Shown: positions 30,513 to 43,041, counted from the stretch's first letter. The stretch is DNA of 64,000 nt from Tretioscincus oriximinensis (GCA_022410635.1 JAJVDF010000247.1:1213216-1277215), one strand, 5' to 3'. A program made the numbers and translations. Notes: generated by a model not told the origin, from the sequence alone.

Positions 30513-31988
30513 TATGACCAAGTCCTTTCTCTGTTTAAAAGTAAAAACTCACAACCATTTTCCAGGCTTTTTATAAGTTGGGATGAGGATCTGAAAACAA
30601 TATTTTCCAAATTCCTCCATATTTACAACTGTGATTTTGGCAAAATGGATAGTTTCATTCAGTGCTTTCTTTGCATATCTGTCATCTTTTTTGCTAATAG
30701 GAATCTTATGCTTACCCTACGAGCATCTGTCCTCTTCAGCATTTGGGTTATGGAAATTCACAACCCTTTACGTGTCTCCTGTCTTGAACTGCCAAATGAC
30801 TGTTTCTGCTATGTCACTACAGGGAAAAGACTGGACCACATATGTTCCTGCCTACCCCAGAGGATGCAAGTAATTCAGGCAGAATTAGAGTGTCTGCCAC
30901 AGGGACAGAGTCGGTAAGTCAAATGGAAATGAGGACAAAACTCTTGGATCTTTAATAATGACAGCAAAGAAGTAAAGGTGTAGATGAATTCCTCTCTCCT
31001 GTGCAACTACTTAAATCTTCAGAACCTCTGAATTTCTTTCCCAATGGATCATCATTTCCCTAACCTGTTTGCTTTTCCTACTGCGTTATGAGAAATGAAG
31101 AACTTGCACGATTTTTTTCATGTTTTGGTTGCCTTAATAAATGTACTGTGCTGGAACGAATTTTGCATATTTTTTAATGGATAAACATCGCCTCCTTTGA
31201 TTTTGATTTTTAATATAAAAACCCAACAAAGAAGACCCCTACTCCCCTTTTTATGTCCAAAGAGCAACAGCACCATCTGCTGGGCAAAATTACTACTTTA
31301 TTTGCCTGTTTGGGAAGCAATATTTTATAGCTCAGCGCATTGCATGGTAGATATTTCACAATTGCCATGAAAAAATTAAAGTATCATTTAACTGCCCTGT
31401 TACAGATCAGAGAGACATAAAATTATATATGATATCAAGGCAACAAAGGAGAATTTATTACTTTAATTTATTCCATCATGAAAATCTCTGAATGAAGAAA
31501 TCTAGCATGTGATATAAGACCTATTTTCTGAAAGTTTAGCTTTTGCTTTGCTTCTTAGTGATGTTCTCAAACAAACCCATCATAACAGTCTCAGAAATCC
31601 TTGTAGTGCGATCTAATAAAAACTTTACAAAGTCCTTTTGGTGGCTGAATAAACGGGCCTCCTGGCTTATGTTTTAAAGTCTGCTTCCAGATGGCAAGAG
31701 GAAAATGTGGGATCGTGCTTAGATCTCAATTGTCTTTCGTTGCTCCTGCCAGATGGCAAGGCAGCCTCCCATGGCAAGTCTAGGCCCTTAAACATTCCAG
31801 CACTTGCTCTGCTGAGGCCTTCAATGGTGAAAGTGGGCAAACAACCTATCACAGTGAATGCTTTTATCAGGAGAAAAAACAGTACTCAAATACCCAACAC
31901 AGTAAGTTATATCAGTTATATGAGAAATTTCAGTTTTGGAATGGTTTTTCTCAGCATAGTAATACCTCAGGTTTTTGCTGCTATGTTT
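30513..31988. other. Intergenic DNA, nothing recognised
   Basis: A 90-codon open frame at 30645-30917 has no recognisable domain. An AATAAA at about 31137 is isolated. Confidence 0.35.
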
Positions 31989-32341
31989 CAGTGCCGGGAN
32001 TTGCCCAAGAATATCGTATGTTTGTGAGATTTTCCATTCTTGTACGAAGTATAAATCCGCGAACAGAAATGTATGAGAAATGCGCCAAGGTTGGGAGTGC
32101 CATCACTGTGCTGTCNTTTTCACTTCCTGATCCCAGAATGCGCTCCCCAGGACTGGAAGTGACATCAGAAATGATATCACTTCCAGTCTCTGCTTCTGGG
32201 AATGGCACTCAGAGGGTCATGATTTCTAGTCCTGCCTTGGAAGTGACAGCACATTTTTTTNGCACGCTTTGCACCCAAGGAGAACTACATATGTGTGAGA
32301 TTTGGGGGGTCCCACCATGAGATTTCCAGGTGTGGCATTTT
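31989..32341 (+). repeat. Unclassified repeat family C, copy 1
   Basis: It shares TTGCCCAAGAAT, TCCATTCTTGTAC, GAAGTGACATCA, CTCTGCTTCTGGGAATGGC and a TGAGATTTGGGG-like block, in the same order, with 41308-41644. The inverted copy is at 48629-48947. It has no protein-coding content. Confidence 0.6.
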
Positions 32342-32473
32342 CAATATGGTATCGGGATATTCCCGGTTTTTAGTAGCTATCAGGATATAACTAAAGTGTT
32401 GTCACATTATTCAGCAAACTTTGTATTTCTTTCCCAAAACTATTATTTCANTGTTACCATCTTACCTTGAAAG

Positions 32474-33075
32474 TAGGGTTGCCATATTCTGGCAACCCAA
32501 AACCGGGACGGGGGTGGGGTGGGGTGTGCATGCACGTGCATGCACACGTGCACATGCGCACATACGGACACTTGTAGCGAGACAGGCAAAACCTCTTCTA
32601 CCTGTCTTACCACAANCGTCCGTGTGTGCGCATGCGCGCATGCGTACCTGCTCCTTTGCTGGAGGTGGGATTTCGCCCTGCTCTAGCAAGCGGGCTGCCA
32701 ACTCGCCTGCAGCAGCGGAGCAAAAACGCTTGGGTTTGTGAGAGGAGAACAGAGCTGCCCTCCTGTCACAAACCCAGGNGTTTCTCCTCTGTTAGAGGCG
32801 AGTTGGCGGTGAGAGCAGGGCGAAACCCCGCCTCCAGCCAAGGAGCAGCGATGGTGCACTCTGAAGGTCCTCCCAGGACCCCGGAAAGCGTTGCACGCGC
32901 TGCAGCCGTCAGCTTTGANGGCTGCTTTTCCTTTAAAATCCCGGCTTTTTACATTCCCTGACGCAGCATCAGGGAATGTAAAAAGCCGGGATTTTGCCTT
33001 AAAACCCGGAGGNGACTATATTTTAGTCCCCCAAACCGGGATTGTCCTGGTTTACCGGGACGTATGGCAACCCTA
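32474..33075. mobile_element. hAT-type foldback element with perfect 8-bp duplication
   Basis: The ends TAGGGTTGCCATA and TATGGCAACCCTA are inverted repeats. CTTGAAAG flanks both sides exactly (32466-32473 and 33076-33083), the 8-bp duplication of hAT elements. The whole element folds on itself. Outer arms carry CCAAAACCGGGAC/CCCGGTTTGG, the middle arms span about 32648-32850, and the core is a perfect 27-base inverted repeat (32935-32961 and 32969-32995). The interior is GC-rich. There is no transposase. Confidence 0.8.
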
Positions 33076-33130
33076 CTTGAAAGGGAGTCAGGGGGGGAAT
33101 ATGTTAGAAATAGGCCAGAGCCCAGACATG

Positions 33131-33229
33131 GACTTTTAATCCATTTTCAGTCCTGAAGAATTGGAGTAAAGAATTTACTCTAAGAATTTTACTCCAGTTG
33201 TTCAGGATTGAAGATGGATTAAGAGTATA
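33131..33229. repeat. Palindromic short element (TTTTAATCC arms)
   Basis: The arms CTTTTAATCCATTTTCAGTC and GATTGAAGATGGATTAAGAG pair with few mismatches. Similar arms occur at 37177-37263 and 49485-49640. Confidence 0.55.
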
Positions 33230-34139
33230 TGGGTGNTTTGAACCGTGGTAGTTCATGCAGCAATGCTGCTCCAAAGTTCTAAGCTTCATGAAAGGTTTCA
33301 TATTTGATTTCATCCCAGGGAAATTTGATTCTGGCATCTTTCATCCTTGCCTGGTAAAGGTGTTAACCCTGTAAAGATAAGTGGGGAATATGAGGAAATC
33401 ACCAACTCGAGTCTTCTTAGCACTTCCTTCCTACGTTATTTTTATCTTTCTTGAGAAAGGAACTGATTTTTTTGGTTAATGGTTTTAGAAAGGCTCTAAT
33501 TCACCTTATTGTTTCCCTTCAAAATGCCGAGGGGGCATTTTCTACNACCATGTTGACTACAAGTGGAACTGACTGATATGGAGGACATTGCTCTATAGAT
33601 CCTGGAGAGCAAAAATGCAATCGATTGGCTCTGAACAGCCACTAATTAAAATGCTCATGAGTCTGAGGTAGGACAGCACAGAGCAAAATTTCAAGATTTT
33701 TTTAAATTACCTTTACTAATTCATCATAAACCAGGAGAAAGTTTGGGTGATCTTTGTAGGCCAAACCATTCCTTCCTGTGATCAAATGAGGAGTCACAAT
33801 AAATAAACTGGAAGGAACAGGAAGAATTTTGTTTACTTTTCAGCACACAGAAATACGTAGGATTAATTATAAAGCTATTATGTAAAGCTATTTGGTATCA
33901 AATTCCCTTGATCGCATGGATAATTATTCCAGAGTAAACATGCACCGGGAGATGCTATAACTAGCGTCATCGATGAGAAAGTGTCAGAATCAAAATGCCA
34001 GACTGTAATTCACTTACCTGTGTAAGAAGAAATAAAATAGACTGAAAGGTGCTTAAAAATCACTCGATCGAACGATATTTTATAAGAAAAATATAAAGTA
34101 TGTTACAGATGGCGCTTGATTGGACACTATTATTTAATT
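33230..34139. other. Intergenic DNA, nothing recognised
   Basis: No supported feature. A single N lies at about 33546. Confidence 0.35.
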
Positions 34140-34215
34140 CAGGAGTGGGGAACCTAAGACCCAGGGACTGGATACGGCCTGCAGAACCATTTGCTCCAGC
34201 CCACGGCTGGCTCCC
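34140..34215 (+). mobile_element. Fragment of short hAT-like element
   Basis: CAGGAGTGGGGAACCTAAGA begins at 34140, the same family as the fragment at 2409-2492. The other end is not found. Confidence 0.5.
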
Positions 34216-34943
34216 TGAGGGACCATTATGGTTTCCTGCCTAAATAGTTCTTCAGTTTATTAAAACATGAAGTGAAATACAGAAAGAGGAAAGAGAGCAG
34301 CCTAGAAGAGAGCAAGGTAGCAGGGGTATGAAAGGGAGTGTTGAAAAGTCTGCAGTTTTGTGGGTCTGGGTGGGAGAATGGCATGGGAAAGGGGAGGTAT
34401 AAGTGTGGAGGGGATATGGCTCTCAAGTGATGTTACAAATATCCAAATGGCACCAATCCATCTCAGGTTTAATTGGTTGCAGATCAGAGGAATGTGACAA
34501 CCTTGAACAGAGTTCAGTATCGACCAATCAGACTTCCAATCCTTTTAAATTAGCTCTGTGATTTACTACAAAATCAAGGGGACTGGAAGCCTGCGTAGCT
34601 GAAATACAATGCAAACTAATCACGTTTCTCTGGTAGATCTTCTTTCATAATTGGAAAGAATAGCAGGTGAGCAGGGAAGGTGGATTGGCCAGGAGGAACT
34701 GAGTTTGCAGATGGCATGTTATATGAGACTGAAGGCCACAGCCTAAGGACAACTTCTGTCATTGATTCCTCTGTCTAAAGGGTAGATCCAGTGTGTTACT
34801 GTGGAANGGGAATAAACAGAAGATAAAATGCCTTCACATAGTTCTCCACAGAGACCACCTAGAATGTCTTTGCCAGCCAGATCAGCTAAGCCGAAGAAGA
34901 CATGCTCTTAGGCACTGCTAAAGGGAGATTCCACACTGTCTAG
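34216..34943. other. Intergenic DNA, nothing recognised
   Basis: No exon or classified repeat is seen. Confidence 0.35.
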
Positions 34944-35708
34944 TGTTGGGATTATCCATGGGACATATATTAATTGGCATTAATATATTTAATATAAAAT
35001 ATACTAGGATTGACCTTTGCTAGCCAAAGTGAGGCCTATAGGGAAATTTGGAAAAAATATCTGGTCAACCCAGCCCAGGAGTAAACAGGAGAGGCCAAAT
35101 CCTCTCTTCCTGCCCTAAAGGCATATCTTATTCATGAAACCTTGGCAGACTGAATAGATTGATTGGCACCCATTGTGGCAAAGGCACTATCTTTGTTTAA
35201 CCAGGCTGTGCATCTGGGCTGAAACCATCAGCCTGATAGTGTCCTGGAGATAAAGCATTTAGGACCATTAAGGCTACTTCTCCTGAGGGTGAGTCACTGG
35301 GTTCCAGTAATTAAAATAATGGCAAAGGCAAACAATGGCTATAGAGGTCCATCCTATTTACCAACACCATACCATATTTGGCATTTCCTGACCAGGCTGC
35401 ACCTCCTTGAGGAGGAGAGAACCACGTCACACAGGTGTCACAACCTGGGTCCGCCCTGACCCACGTGTGCTGTACCTGCCCCTTTTTGACATCATAATCT
35501 TTGATACATGCCTTCTGATTTGGGTCAATAAAAGTTTGAACACGAGGGCATTCTGGAGGACTCCATGACCCGTGGACCTCCTGAAATTGCTTCCTGANCC
35601 AAGTTGTGTTGCCCNTGTGATTCCTGTTACACGTGTCTACCTACTGCGGACCGAGCTGCCTTTGATTTCCGCAAGGCATCTAATAACGTGGAAAGCGAAC
35701 CCCCGTTA
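34944..35708 (+). mobile_element. Candidate solo LTR
   Basis: It begins TGTTGGGATT and ends CCCCCGTTA (765 bases), flanked by GTCTAG at 34938-34943 and 35709-35714. AATAAA at about 35526 with a short downstream U5-like part fits an LTR. The TG..TA end is unusual, because most LTRs end in CA. No internal sequence or second copy is present. Confidence 0.45.
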
Positions 35709-35714
35709 GTCTAG

Positions 35715-36670
35715 AGAATAGTAAGGAGAAAAAAATATGTAATATTGAAGTTATAATAGCTCTACTGGTCCATAAGTCTATACTTTTAGGGTTTTTTTAA
35801 ATTGTTCTACCACTTTAGCAGCAGTGTGACTATGGGGTATAATACAAAAAGTTCCTGCATGTAGATTTACCACAATGCATCTGGCTAGATTTTATTGGGT
35901 TTTTCTTCTTCTGCCTTTGTGGGCCTACATACTTTCCCCTCAAGACAACATCTCCATGAATTCCCCCCCCCCAAATTCTCTGGATTCCAGAAATGAGGCT
36001 GCCTTGGCATAGTGACCAAAAGATACACAGTCATCCATGGGATTGTGAACATGTAAATGGCCTAGAAGACAAGATGGTCAGATGCAAGGATTCTTTTCAA
36101 ATGTTGGGCTTGAGGAAGTAGAAATAGTTTCCAGGGTAATTTTCCACTCCCAACCAGTAAGGAAGAAATTACCAATTTTTATTGCTCCCTTCTGCCTACA
36201 AGGGCAATGGGACAGACTCCATCTACTAACTGCTTCCCTAGTGATGGCGTGTTTTCCTTAAGTGACATCCACTCACCTTAGCCTTTGAAGTGAAGAAAGA
36301 TTCTGGAAAGATTGTTGAAGGCAAATGAGACAAGATGAATTGAGGGGAAGGACACTTTTGGAAGTGTTTAATTCCATTCCTGATTTCAGTCCATAGCACC
36401 CTTTCCCAGCAGGGCATAAGCATGACAGAATCAGGTCCTTAATGCTGAAGATCAGGTTTCTTGTATAACGTTGGTTGGCAAAGAGAGAAATGACATTTGA
36501 CCTCATTGATCCTTGGCCCTTGATGCATTCACCATGCTAAATCTAGATTAGCTGCAGCAGTGTGTATCTGCATGAAGCAGGTTGAGTAGCATTAGAACNG
36601 AGACAACATATGCTACATGTGCCTTGTAGCCAATCCACACTCATTCAAATCTGNTCTATGTATGGTTATC
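35715..36670. other. Intergenic DNA, nothing recognised
   Basis: No supported feature. Confidence 0.35.
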
Positions 36671-36870
36671 TAAGAGCCAGTTTGGTGTAGTGGTTAGAAT
36701 ATTGGATTCTTATCTGGACTCCCAGTTCGATACCCCACTCCTTCATAAAAGCCAGCTGGGTGACCTTAGGCCAGTCACAGTTCTTTAAAGTTTTCTTAGC
36801 CCCTTGGTGTCTGTTGTGGAGAATGCAACAAAAGCTATATGCGCCACCTTTTGGTGAAAAGATCACTATA
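36671..36870 (+). repeat. Sauria-type SINE with following TTG-rich microsatellite
   Basis: GAGCCAGTTTGGTGTAGTGG, CCCAGTTCGATACCCCACTC and CAGCTGGGTGACCTTAGGCC mark the copy, ending AAAAGATCACTATAAATAAA. From 36878 to about 37040 a run of GTTG/GGTT units with two N's follows. Confidence 0.8.
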
Positions 36871-37176
36871 AATAAATATTGTTAGTTGTTGATTGTTGGT
36901 TGTCATTGTTGTTGGTTGGTTGGTTGTGGTTTGTGGTTTATTGATTGTTGTGTTGTTTATTGGTTGTGGTTTGTTGGTTGTTGGTTGTGGATGTTGGTTG
37001 GTTGTTGTTGNTGNTGGTGGTGGTTGGTGATTATTATTATGATTATCAGCCTTGATGGTTTAAAAAAATTAGAAAAATGAATGAATGAGGGATGTATCAA
37101 TGGCTATTACAATGGGTATCTAGTTTCCACCTCCAGGCTGGAAAAAACAGGAAAGATGCTTCTGTTCCCACACATA

Positions 37177-37263
37177 TTTTTAATCCCTCTTCAGTCCTAA
37201 AAAAACTTGTCTAGCAGATTTACTTTGAGTTCTTCAACACTGGATTAAAAGTACATGTTGAAA
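37177..37263. repeat. Palindromic short element (TTTTAATCC arms), second copy
   Basis: The left arm TTTTTAATCCCTCTTCAGTC pairs with CAACACTGGATTAAAAG on the right, as in 33131-33229, but is more worn. Confidence 0.4.
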
Positions 37264-37642
37264 TAGCGCCTAAAGGATATTTGCAGAAAGTTGAGAGCAG
37301 ATGAAGGTTTTCCTTTTGCCTTCATCTTGAGAATGTGCAGAAGCAANTAGCAATCCACTGTGTGAGGTGGAACACTGGACTAGATGTGTTATGGCCTGAT
37401 CCAGCAGGGTTCCTCTTATGTCCGTTTGCTATGTGGAGAAGAGGAGCCCTAACAGCAGTTGCTTTGTTTTGTAGACAGATTAAATGTCAGAAATTATCTA
37501 TTGGGCTAAAAAATATTGTGGAAGAAGGAAGGGTATACAACTTAAAAGATTTGGGGTGTATGATATCAAAAACCTGGAAACTTTTGTAAGCATATTGAAT
37601 ACTGTTGTANCAAAAGCTGAGACATGTTATTCCATTGTATTC

Positions 37643-37815
37643 ATAAGAACATAAGAAGAGCTGTGCTAAATCGGACAAGAGCCCATCTAGTCCAGCATTC
37701 TCTCTCACACAGAGGCCCACCAACTGCACAGAACTGAAGGAGGCAAAATATGCACCTTTTCTCGACTGCCTACAAATNGTATTTCTGGAGGACTGCATCC
37801 ACGACCTGATCAGCT
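37643..37815 (-). mobile_element. CR1-like LINE 3' end
   Basis: CATAAGAACATAAGAAGAGC at the start is the inverted CR1 tail. It is followed by AGAGCCCATCTAGTCCAGCA and the TCTCACACAGAGGCCCACCA block. Confidence 0.75.
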
Positions 37816-38804
37816 ATACCTTCATAGAAGGAAAGAGAAAAAAAATAAGTAAAATTAGAAAATATCTAGCAATTTGAACTTAACATTTCTGGATCAACAG
37901 AAATGTAAACACAACTGAGGCAATGAGGCACCAGATAAGAGTATCAAAATAATCATTGCTGGAAGGGTGAAAGGAGAAATTTCATTTTCAGGAGGTTAAA
38001 ACTAAAGTGGAGCGAGCTCCTGGCAAAGCAAGATAGGGATCTTATCTTCTACAAGTTGGGGCTTCTGGCAAAAAGCTGACATGACATCCTCATAAATTTC
38101 ATAGAAATAGATGTGTTAGGCTGCATCCCCACTAAGGATTTTTACTGAGGCAATACCAACACCATGTAGAATCCGCCTGACAAGTTCACACAAGTTCAGC
38201 GATCCACTCATTAAAAGTGTCTTGGATTTCCCAGTCACCATTGCTGATCTGATTTCATTGCAGAGTTTTCTAAAATCTGATAAATATCCTTCGTAGGGCA
38301 TTCAGTGACATGAACATGGCAAATCTCGCAAGACTTCAAANCTAGATGTAAAAGCTCATTGGCTCTCGACTCACAGAAAATGGTGGGAAATACAGTAAAA
38401 GCAAGTGCAGCAATGTCTTATGGGACATGTCAAGTGATGAGAATACAAGATAACATAACAGGAAAACTGAAGTTANGTGGGNTGGAATCGTGAATGTGCT
38501 TTTAATGATTTAAAAGAAGTAGTGAAACAAAACATGTTGTAGGGAGGCACCCTTAGTTCGAAAAGTCTAGCAAGGCAGGCTTGTAGCACTCAGAAACTAA
38601 CAAGCGAAAGGTAGGCAACAAGGTAAGGAGTAAATGTATCTATGAAAGCTGATGCCAACTACCGTTTTCTTGTTAGCCTCCAAGCGCTTCAATTCTCCTT
38701 GCTGTATTTCTTCTTAGATTGTTATGTTCCCTTTACAATCTGGAAAGTCCTGCTTACTCCTTCTGAAGTCTACATTCCAAGTAGAATATGATTTTTCCCA
38801 CAAT
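37816..38804. other. Intergenic DNA, nothing recognised
   Basis: A lone GGCTGCATCCCCACTAAG at about 38119 resembles a worn TIR. Otherwise nothing is seen. Confidence 0.35.
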
Positions 38805-39030
38805 TATTTATTATTATTGGTCTCAGGGCGGCCAGCCAAAGGGCAGCACATATAGCTTTTGTTGCTTTCTCCAAAACAGACACCCTGTGAAGTAGGTGAG
38901 GTTGAGAGAGNTCTAAAGAACTGTGGCTGGCCCAAGGTCACTCATCTGGCTTTCACGGAGGAGTGGGGAATCGAACCAGATTACCAGATAAGAGTCCAGC
39001 ACTTTAGCCACTATACCAAACTGGCTCTCA
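38805..39030 (-). repeat. Sauria-type SINE, inverted
   Basis: Ends in the inverted A box (CCACTATACCAAACTGGCTC), with GGGGAATCGAACCAGATTAC at the inverted B box and a TTATTATT tail at the left. Confidence 0.8.
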
Positions 39031-39143
39031 GTTTGTGAATCCTTTGTGTTTAACACTGCTTGTTTGGAGAGGAATATCCTGGTAATTTTATTACAAGCTG
39101 TTGGCCAGATTAACTAAAAAAGAATTTGTTCCTTGTTTTGTAA

Positions 39144-39283
39144 AACTCTGTCCATACTGAACCTTANTGGGAAAGAGCCTGGCCATCCACATACCAATAT
39201 AGACTATGGCTGGCCTCATAGTCTACACTATGGTAGGCTATTCTTCCGATCTAAATCACAAAATAAGGCTCAGTGAGGATAGG
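39144..39283. repeat. Family B palindromic element
   Basis: CTCTGTCCATACTGAACCTTA on the left pairs with AATAAGGCTCAGTGAGGATA on the right. The core has GCCATCCACATACCAATATAG, like the 43042 copy. Confidence 0.55.
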
Positions 39284-40021
39284 TATGGCATAAAAGGTTG
39301 CAACAACATCAGCAATTCTGTCTGTCCCCCAAAATGAAACAAATATCCAAATATATACCAAAAAGTGTGTGAAAGTTCCTCCACAGATTTATTTCCAGGA
39401 ATAATTCATCTGTGAATTATCCTCATAGCAATTCTTCCTCTTTGCTGAAGAATATAAAAATGTGCCAATTTTTTAAAGTGGAAATGAGTTTTTTGTTCAT
39501 TAAAGGCTTTGTTTCCCTAAACACAACATATCTGCTTAGATGAAATACTTGTTATGGGAACTGCTATAAAGACATGTATTTAAAAATGTTCTCACTTACA
39601 TGAAGAATTTTTAAGCATTAGTGAAGGTAGGGTTACTAAATGCCACAAAATTCAAGAACAATCCATAATTTTAGAGCATTGTTTAGACCAAGAGTCAACA
39701 TTTTGATGGCTGGGTTTGGGCTGCAGGAATCATAGTTGGGTGTTTTGGGGGCAGGATTGGAGCATGGTTGGATCATAGGATCAGAGTTGGGGCTGGACTA
39801 TAAATTGTGCCTTGGATTTCAAGGCTTAGATTATGAAGGAGGAAACGTTTGGCTGGTTTCAGAAAAAGTTTTTTTTAATTAAAGTTTCAAAGACACACAG
39901 TAACGTTATTCAAGGTCCCACAGCTGAATGAGTTACTNAAACAGTAAAGCAACTTGAAGAGTGGGAGTCCCAAAACAACCAAGCCTTAACTTTTAGCTAG
40001 CAAATAAAATCTGACTATAAC
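39284..40021. other. Intergenic DNA, nothing recognised
   Basis: No supported feature. Confidence 0.35.
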
Positions 40022-40212
40022 TATTTAATAAAGTTTATTAATAATGCCCCTTTCTAAAGGGTGGCATACACAATTCTTGTTATTTTCTCCACAACAGATA
40101 CAACAGATATTGCGTGANTGGCCCAAGATCACCCAACAGTCATGGAGAAGTGTGGAATTGAACCGGGAGATTACCAGGTAAGAGCCCAGCACACTAACCA
40201 TTACACCAAACA
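40022..40212 (-). repeat. Sauria-type SINE, inverted
   Basis: GTGTGGAATTGAACCGGGAG is the inverted B-box region and CTAACCATTACACCAAAC the inverted A-box end. One N is present. Confidence 0.75.
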
Positions 40213-40569
40213 TATTTATTTANAAATGTATATTTTGTCCTTCACCAAAGGTCCTAAGGTGGGTAACAGAAAATTAAAAGCAAAATGTTTAAAACATTCC
40301 ATTTTTCCCACCCACCCACCCATGCTGAAAGGACAAATGCAGAGGGGAGCTAGACCCCAGATCTAGGAGCTGAAGCAAAGCAGTGAAAAGAAAGAAGAGA
40401 TGCTGGCAAAGGTCAGAGAGTCAGGAAATCTTCAAGACCACTTGCTAGGTGAAATGAGGCAGATTCAAGGAAAAGTTTTAATGAAAAAAATGAAAAGAAA
40501 GATGAGAAAAAGAACAATGAAAGAGATGAGGGATTAGAAAAGAAGAGAGAAAATACCTCTCATGGGGGT

Positions 40570-41100
40570 CTTCTCTTTAAATAACAAAAAACGAAATTGT
40601 GTTGCCAAAACCTTCACCAAAAGTGGCTTAGAAATTTTAGGCTGCCCAGATGACCCTTTTGGGGGGAGGGTGGAAAATGTTTACACAAATGGTGTAGAAT
40701 AATAACACAACTATTACACTTCTTTGCTAATATTACTGAATTATGTTGGCATGGATGCCAATAGGGAGGAGTGTTTACAGTATGATATGGGAGTATAAAA
40801 AAGTAAAAGAATACAGGAAGATGGTGGAAAGAGATTAATGTTATGCTAAATTTTCAGATAAGATTAACATAGATATTACATGGAGAATTAGAACATCCAA
40901 CAGCCGCACAATCAAGGGATGTAATGCACATTGCTCAAACTCAACTGAGGGATGGATAGATAATACTACAAGGATGATGACACAAAGATGGTATAAAATT
41001 ATACCTATCTTGGGGATTTTCTCTTCCCAAAACAAAAGTTGATTGAGGCTATGCTGCCAAAACATTCATGAGTACATGCTCCAAAAGTGGCTTAGATGGT
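40570..41100 (+). mobile_element. L1-like LINE ORF2 remnants with a family A end
   Basis: A plus-strand frame at about 40925-41000 encodes STEGWIDNTTRMMTQRWYKI, matching the L1 ORF2 segment WVD..TQMMTQRWYK. CCAAAACC/ATTC..CCAAAAGTGGCTTAG occurs twice (about 40600 and 41060), showing local duplication. A single family A end (TAGGCTGCCCAGATGACCC) lies at 40639. Confidence 0.4.
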
Positions 41101-41307
41101 ACCTNGAGAAAAGGATGTAGGTATTATTTTCCTTCCATTCAAGGCACTTTTCACACAACCACTGCTTTCCACGAGGCTTTCTGAAGAGCCCTTTCCCCAC
41201 CGAGGCAATTCCTCCTCCCTTCCTTATTCCTTCAAGAGTCCCTCTCTTCTCATCCAGGCCGATGTCTTTTGCTTGTAAATCAGCAGACTAGTGATGAGAC
41301 CTAGCAA

Positions 41308-41644
41308 CAGTGGTGGGAGGTGCCCAAGAATCTCATATATTTTATCAGATTATCCACTCTTGTACAAGGTATGAGTTCTCATACACCAATGTCCAAGAAT
41401 TCTACTCCCTGCTTCCGGAAAGGGCAGATCAGATCAGGAAGTGACACCACAAATTATGTCACTTCTGGCCTCTGCTTCTAGGAATGGCGCCATGACATGT
41501 CATCATTTCTGGTCATTTCTGGTCTTGCCCCCAGAAGTGACATCAAAGAATTTTGCAGGTGTTTTGCACACAGGTAAAAACCAAAAATCTCATACATTTT
41601 GGGGCTCTGGGCCAAGATTTCTGGCTGGAAAACTCCCAGTACTG
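41308..41644 (+). repeat. Unclassified repeat family C, copy 2
   Basis: It starts CAGTGGTGGGAGGTGCCCAA and ends CTGGAAAACTCCCAGTACTG. The outermost 12 bases are imperfect inverted repeats (CAGTRSTGGGAG), suggesting a terminal-repeat transposon. It contains direct and inverted GAAGTGACATCA/TATGTCACTTCTGG motifs. Confidence 0.6.
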
Positions 41645-41859
41645 CCTGGCCGGTAGAGAACACTGCAGAAATGTTCCATCTCATGCTCCAAACGTGGTTC
41701 CAAGCATCTGCAGCCTAACAACGNACTAGCATTGTTTGCCAGCACACTGCATTGCTAGCTTGTGTTTGGTAGCTAAAACATATCATTCCTGTGTACTGAA
41801 AAGTCTTAGTTCTTCTTTACAGCTTCCTCAGGGGAGGGAGGGGGGCGGCAGAAGAAAGG

Positions 41860-42045
41860 CATGGCCGACTCCTGGTTTGCCTGCATGGACCAATCCCGTG
41901 GGCATCTTTATGCAACTTTCTTGGCAGAGATCTAGAAGTGGTTTGCCACTGTGAACGTCTGAGTCGAGATAGAGGGTCCAGTTGCCAAATTCTACTTTCC
42001 TGATACTTTGCTATACCACTGAGCTACAGACAAATCCCCAAAGAT
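41860..42045 (-). repeat. Third tRNA-derived SINE family, inverted copy
   Basis: The minus strand reads TGTAGCTCAGTGGTATAGCA, an evident tRNA A-box arm. It then has CAGTGGCAAACCACTTC and TCTGCCAAGAAAGTTGC, shared with the copy at 42890. Confidence 0.6.
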
Positions 42046-42889
42046 CCTACTTATGAATAAGACGTGACTCCCAAACCAATCCATCCAACAGTCTCTCTGT
42101 GGTCTGTTTTGCTAGATCCACTCACTTTTCGTCCTACTGGTAGATCTTGTCTCCCTTCATTAACTGCACAGTATGGAGAAACTCAACAGGTGTTGCTGCT
42201 GTTTTAAGCTTCTTTCTCCCAGCTTCCTCCTCTTCTTCAAAATAGCTATAAACGGGCTGAATGTTGCTTGTCAGCGTCAGCCAGTTGTTAAAGCCACTGG
42301 AAATATTTCCAGAGAGAGAGCGTGGGGGGATAAGTTGACAGGCCTGCCCATTTCAATTTAGCCTATTAGGACATCCCTCTTGGTTTTCAATAAATCCAGG
42401 AAACTGTGGCTTCACCATCTTCCCTATAAATATCTCCTACCTAAATATCCTGACTCTCAGAGATCTTTCCACCCTATTAAAAGCCCTAGGACATTTTTCC
42501 CTTTTAAAAAAAGCTTTAAGAAGGTATTCCCTTCTGCCAAAATCTCTCTTTTTCTCTCTCTCTCTCTGTTTAATAAAGTCCAATTCCCTTTACAGCGCAT
42601 CACAGCAAATCTATGGCTCTCTCAGCCCTTCCCTTTCATAACCTACTAAATTTCACTTCATTCCCAATGGACTCAGGAGTCCTGATTTTCCGATAACCAA
42701 TCCAATGAGGGCAGCACTGGGCGGGACTTCCCTTTGAATAAACTTCTAAGCTTTGCCTCCTTACTAGGGAGCTGCCTTTCTTAAGGTGGCTCTGCAGAGA
42801 CAACTTTGGCTTACCTTGATTTTTAAATAAGGTACCATCTAGACAAAATGGGGAAAGGAGTTAGATTTTTGCAATTTTTGACAGAGGCA
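42046..42889. other. Intergenic DNA, nothing recognised
   Basis: A CT run lies at 42550-42568. No exon is seen. Confidence 0.35.
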
Positions 42890-43035
42890 AAAATAGCTAT
42901 AACCTGATACTAGAACAAATTGCCTGCAAAGCAAAAGGTTCCCAGTTCAATCCCACAGGTTCTCCCATAGGAGTACCCAGTGGCAAACTACTCTGTATCT
43001 CTTGCCAAGGAAATTGGCATAGGAGTGCTGTGTCC
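42890..43035 (+). repeat. Third tRNA-derived SINE family, plus copy
   Basis: GGTTCCCAGTTCAATCCC is the B-box region. CAGTGGCAAACTACTCTG and CTTGCCAAGGAAATTGGCAT match the inverted copy at 41860-42045. The A box is worn. Confidence 0.5.
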
Positions 43036-43041
43036 AAAACA

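Noticed and set aside
30645..30917. 90-codon frame ending near a GTAAGT as a possible exon
   Set aside because: No recognisable domain, no acceptor with a matching frame, and no partner exon nearby.
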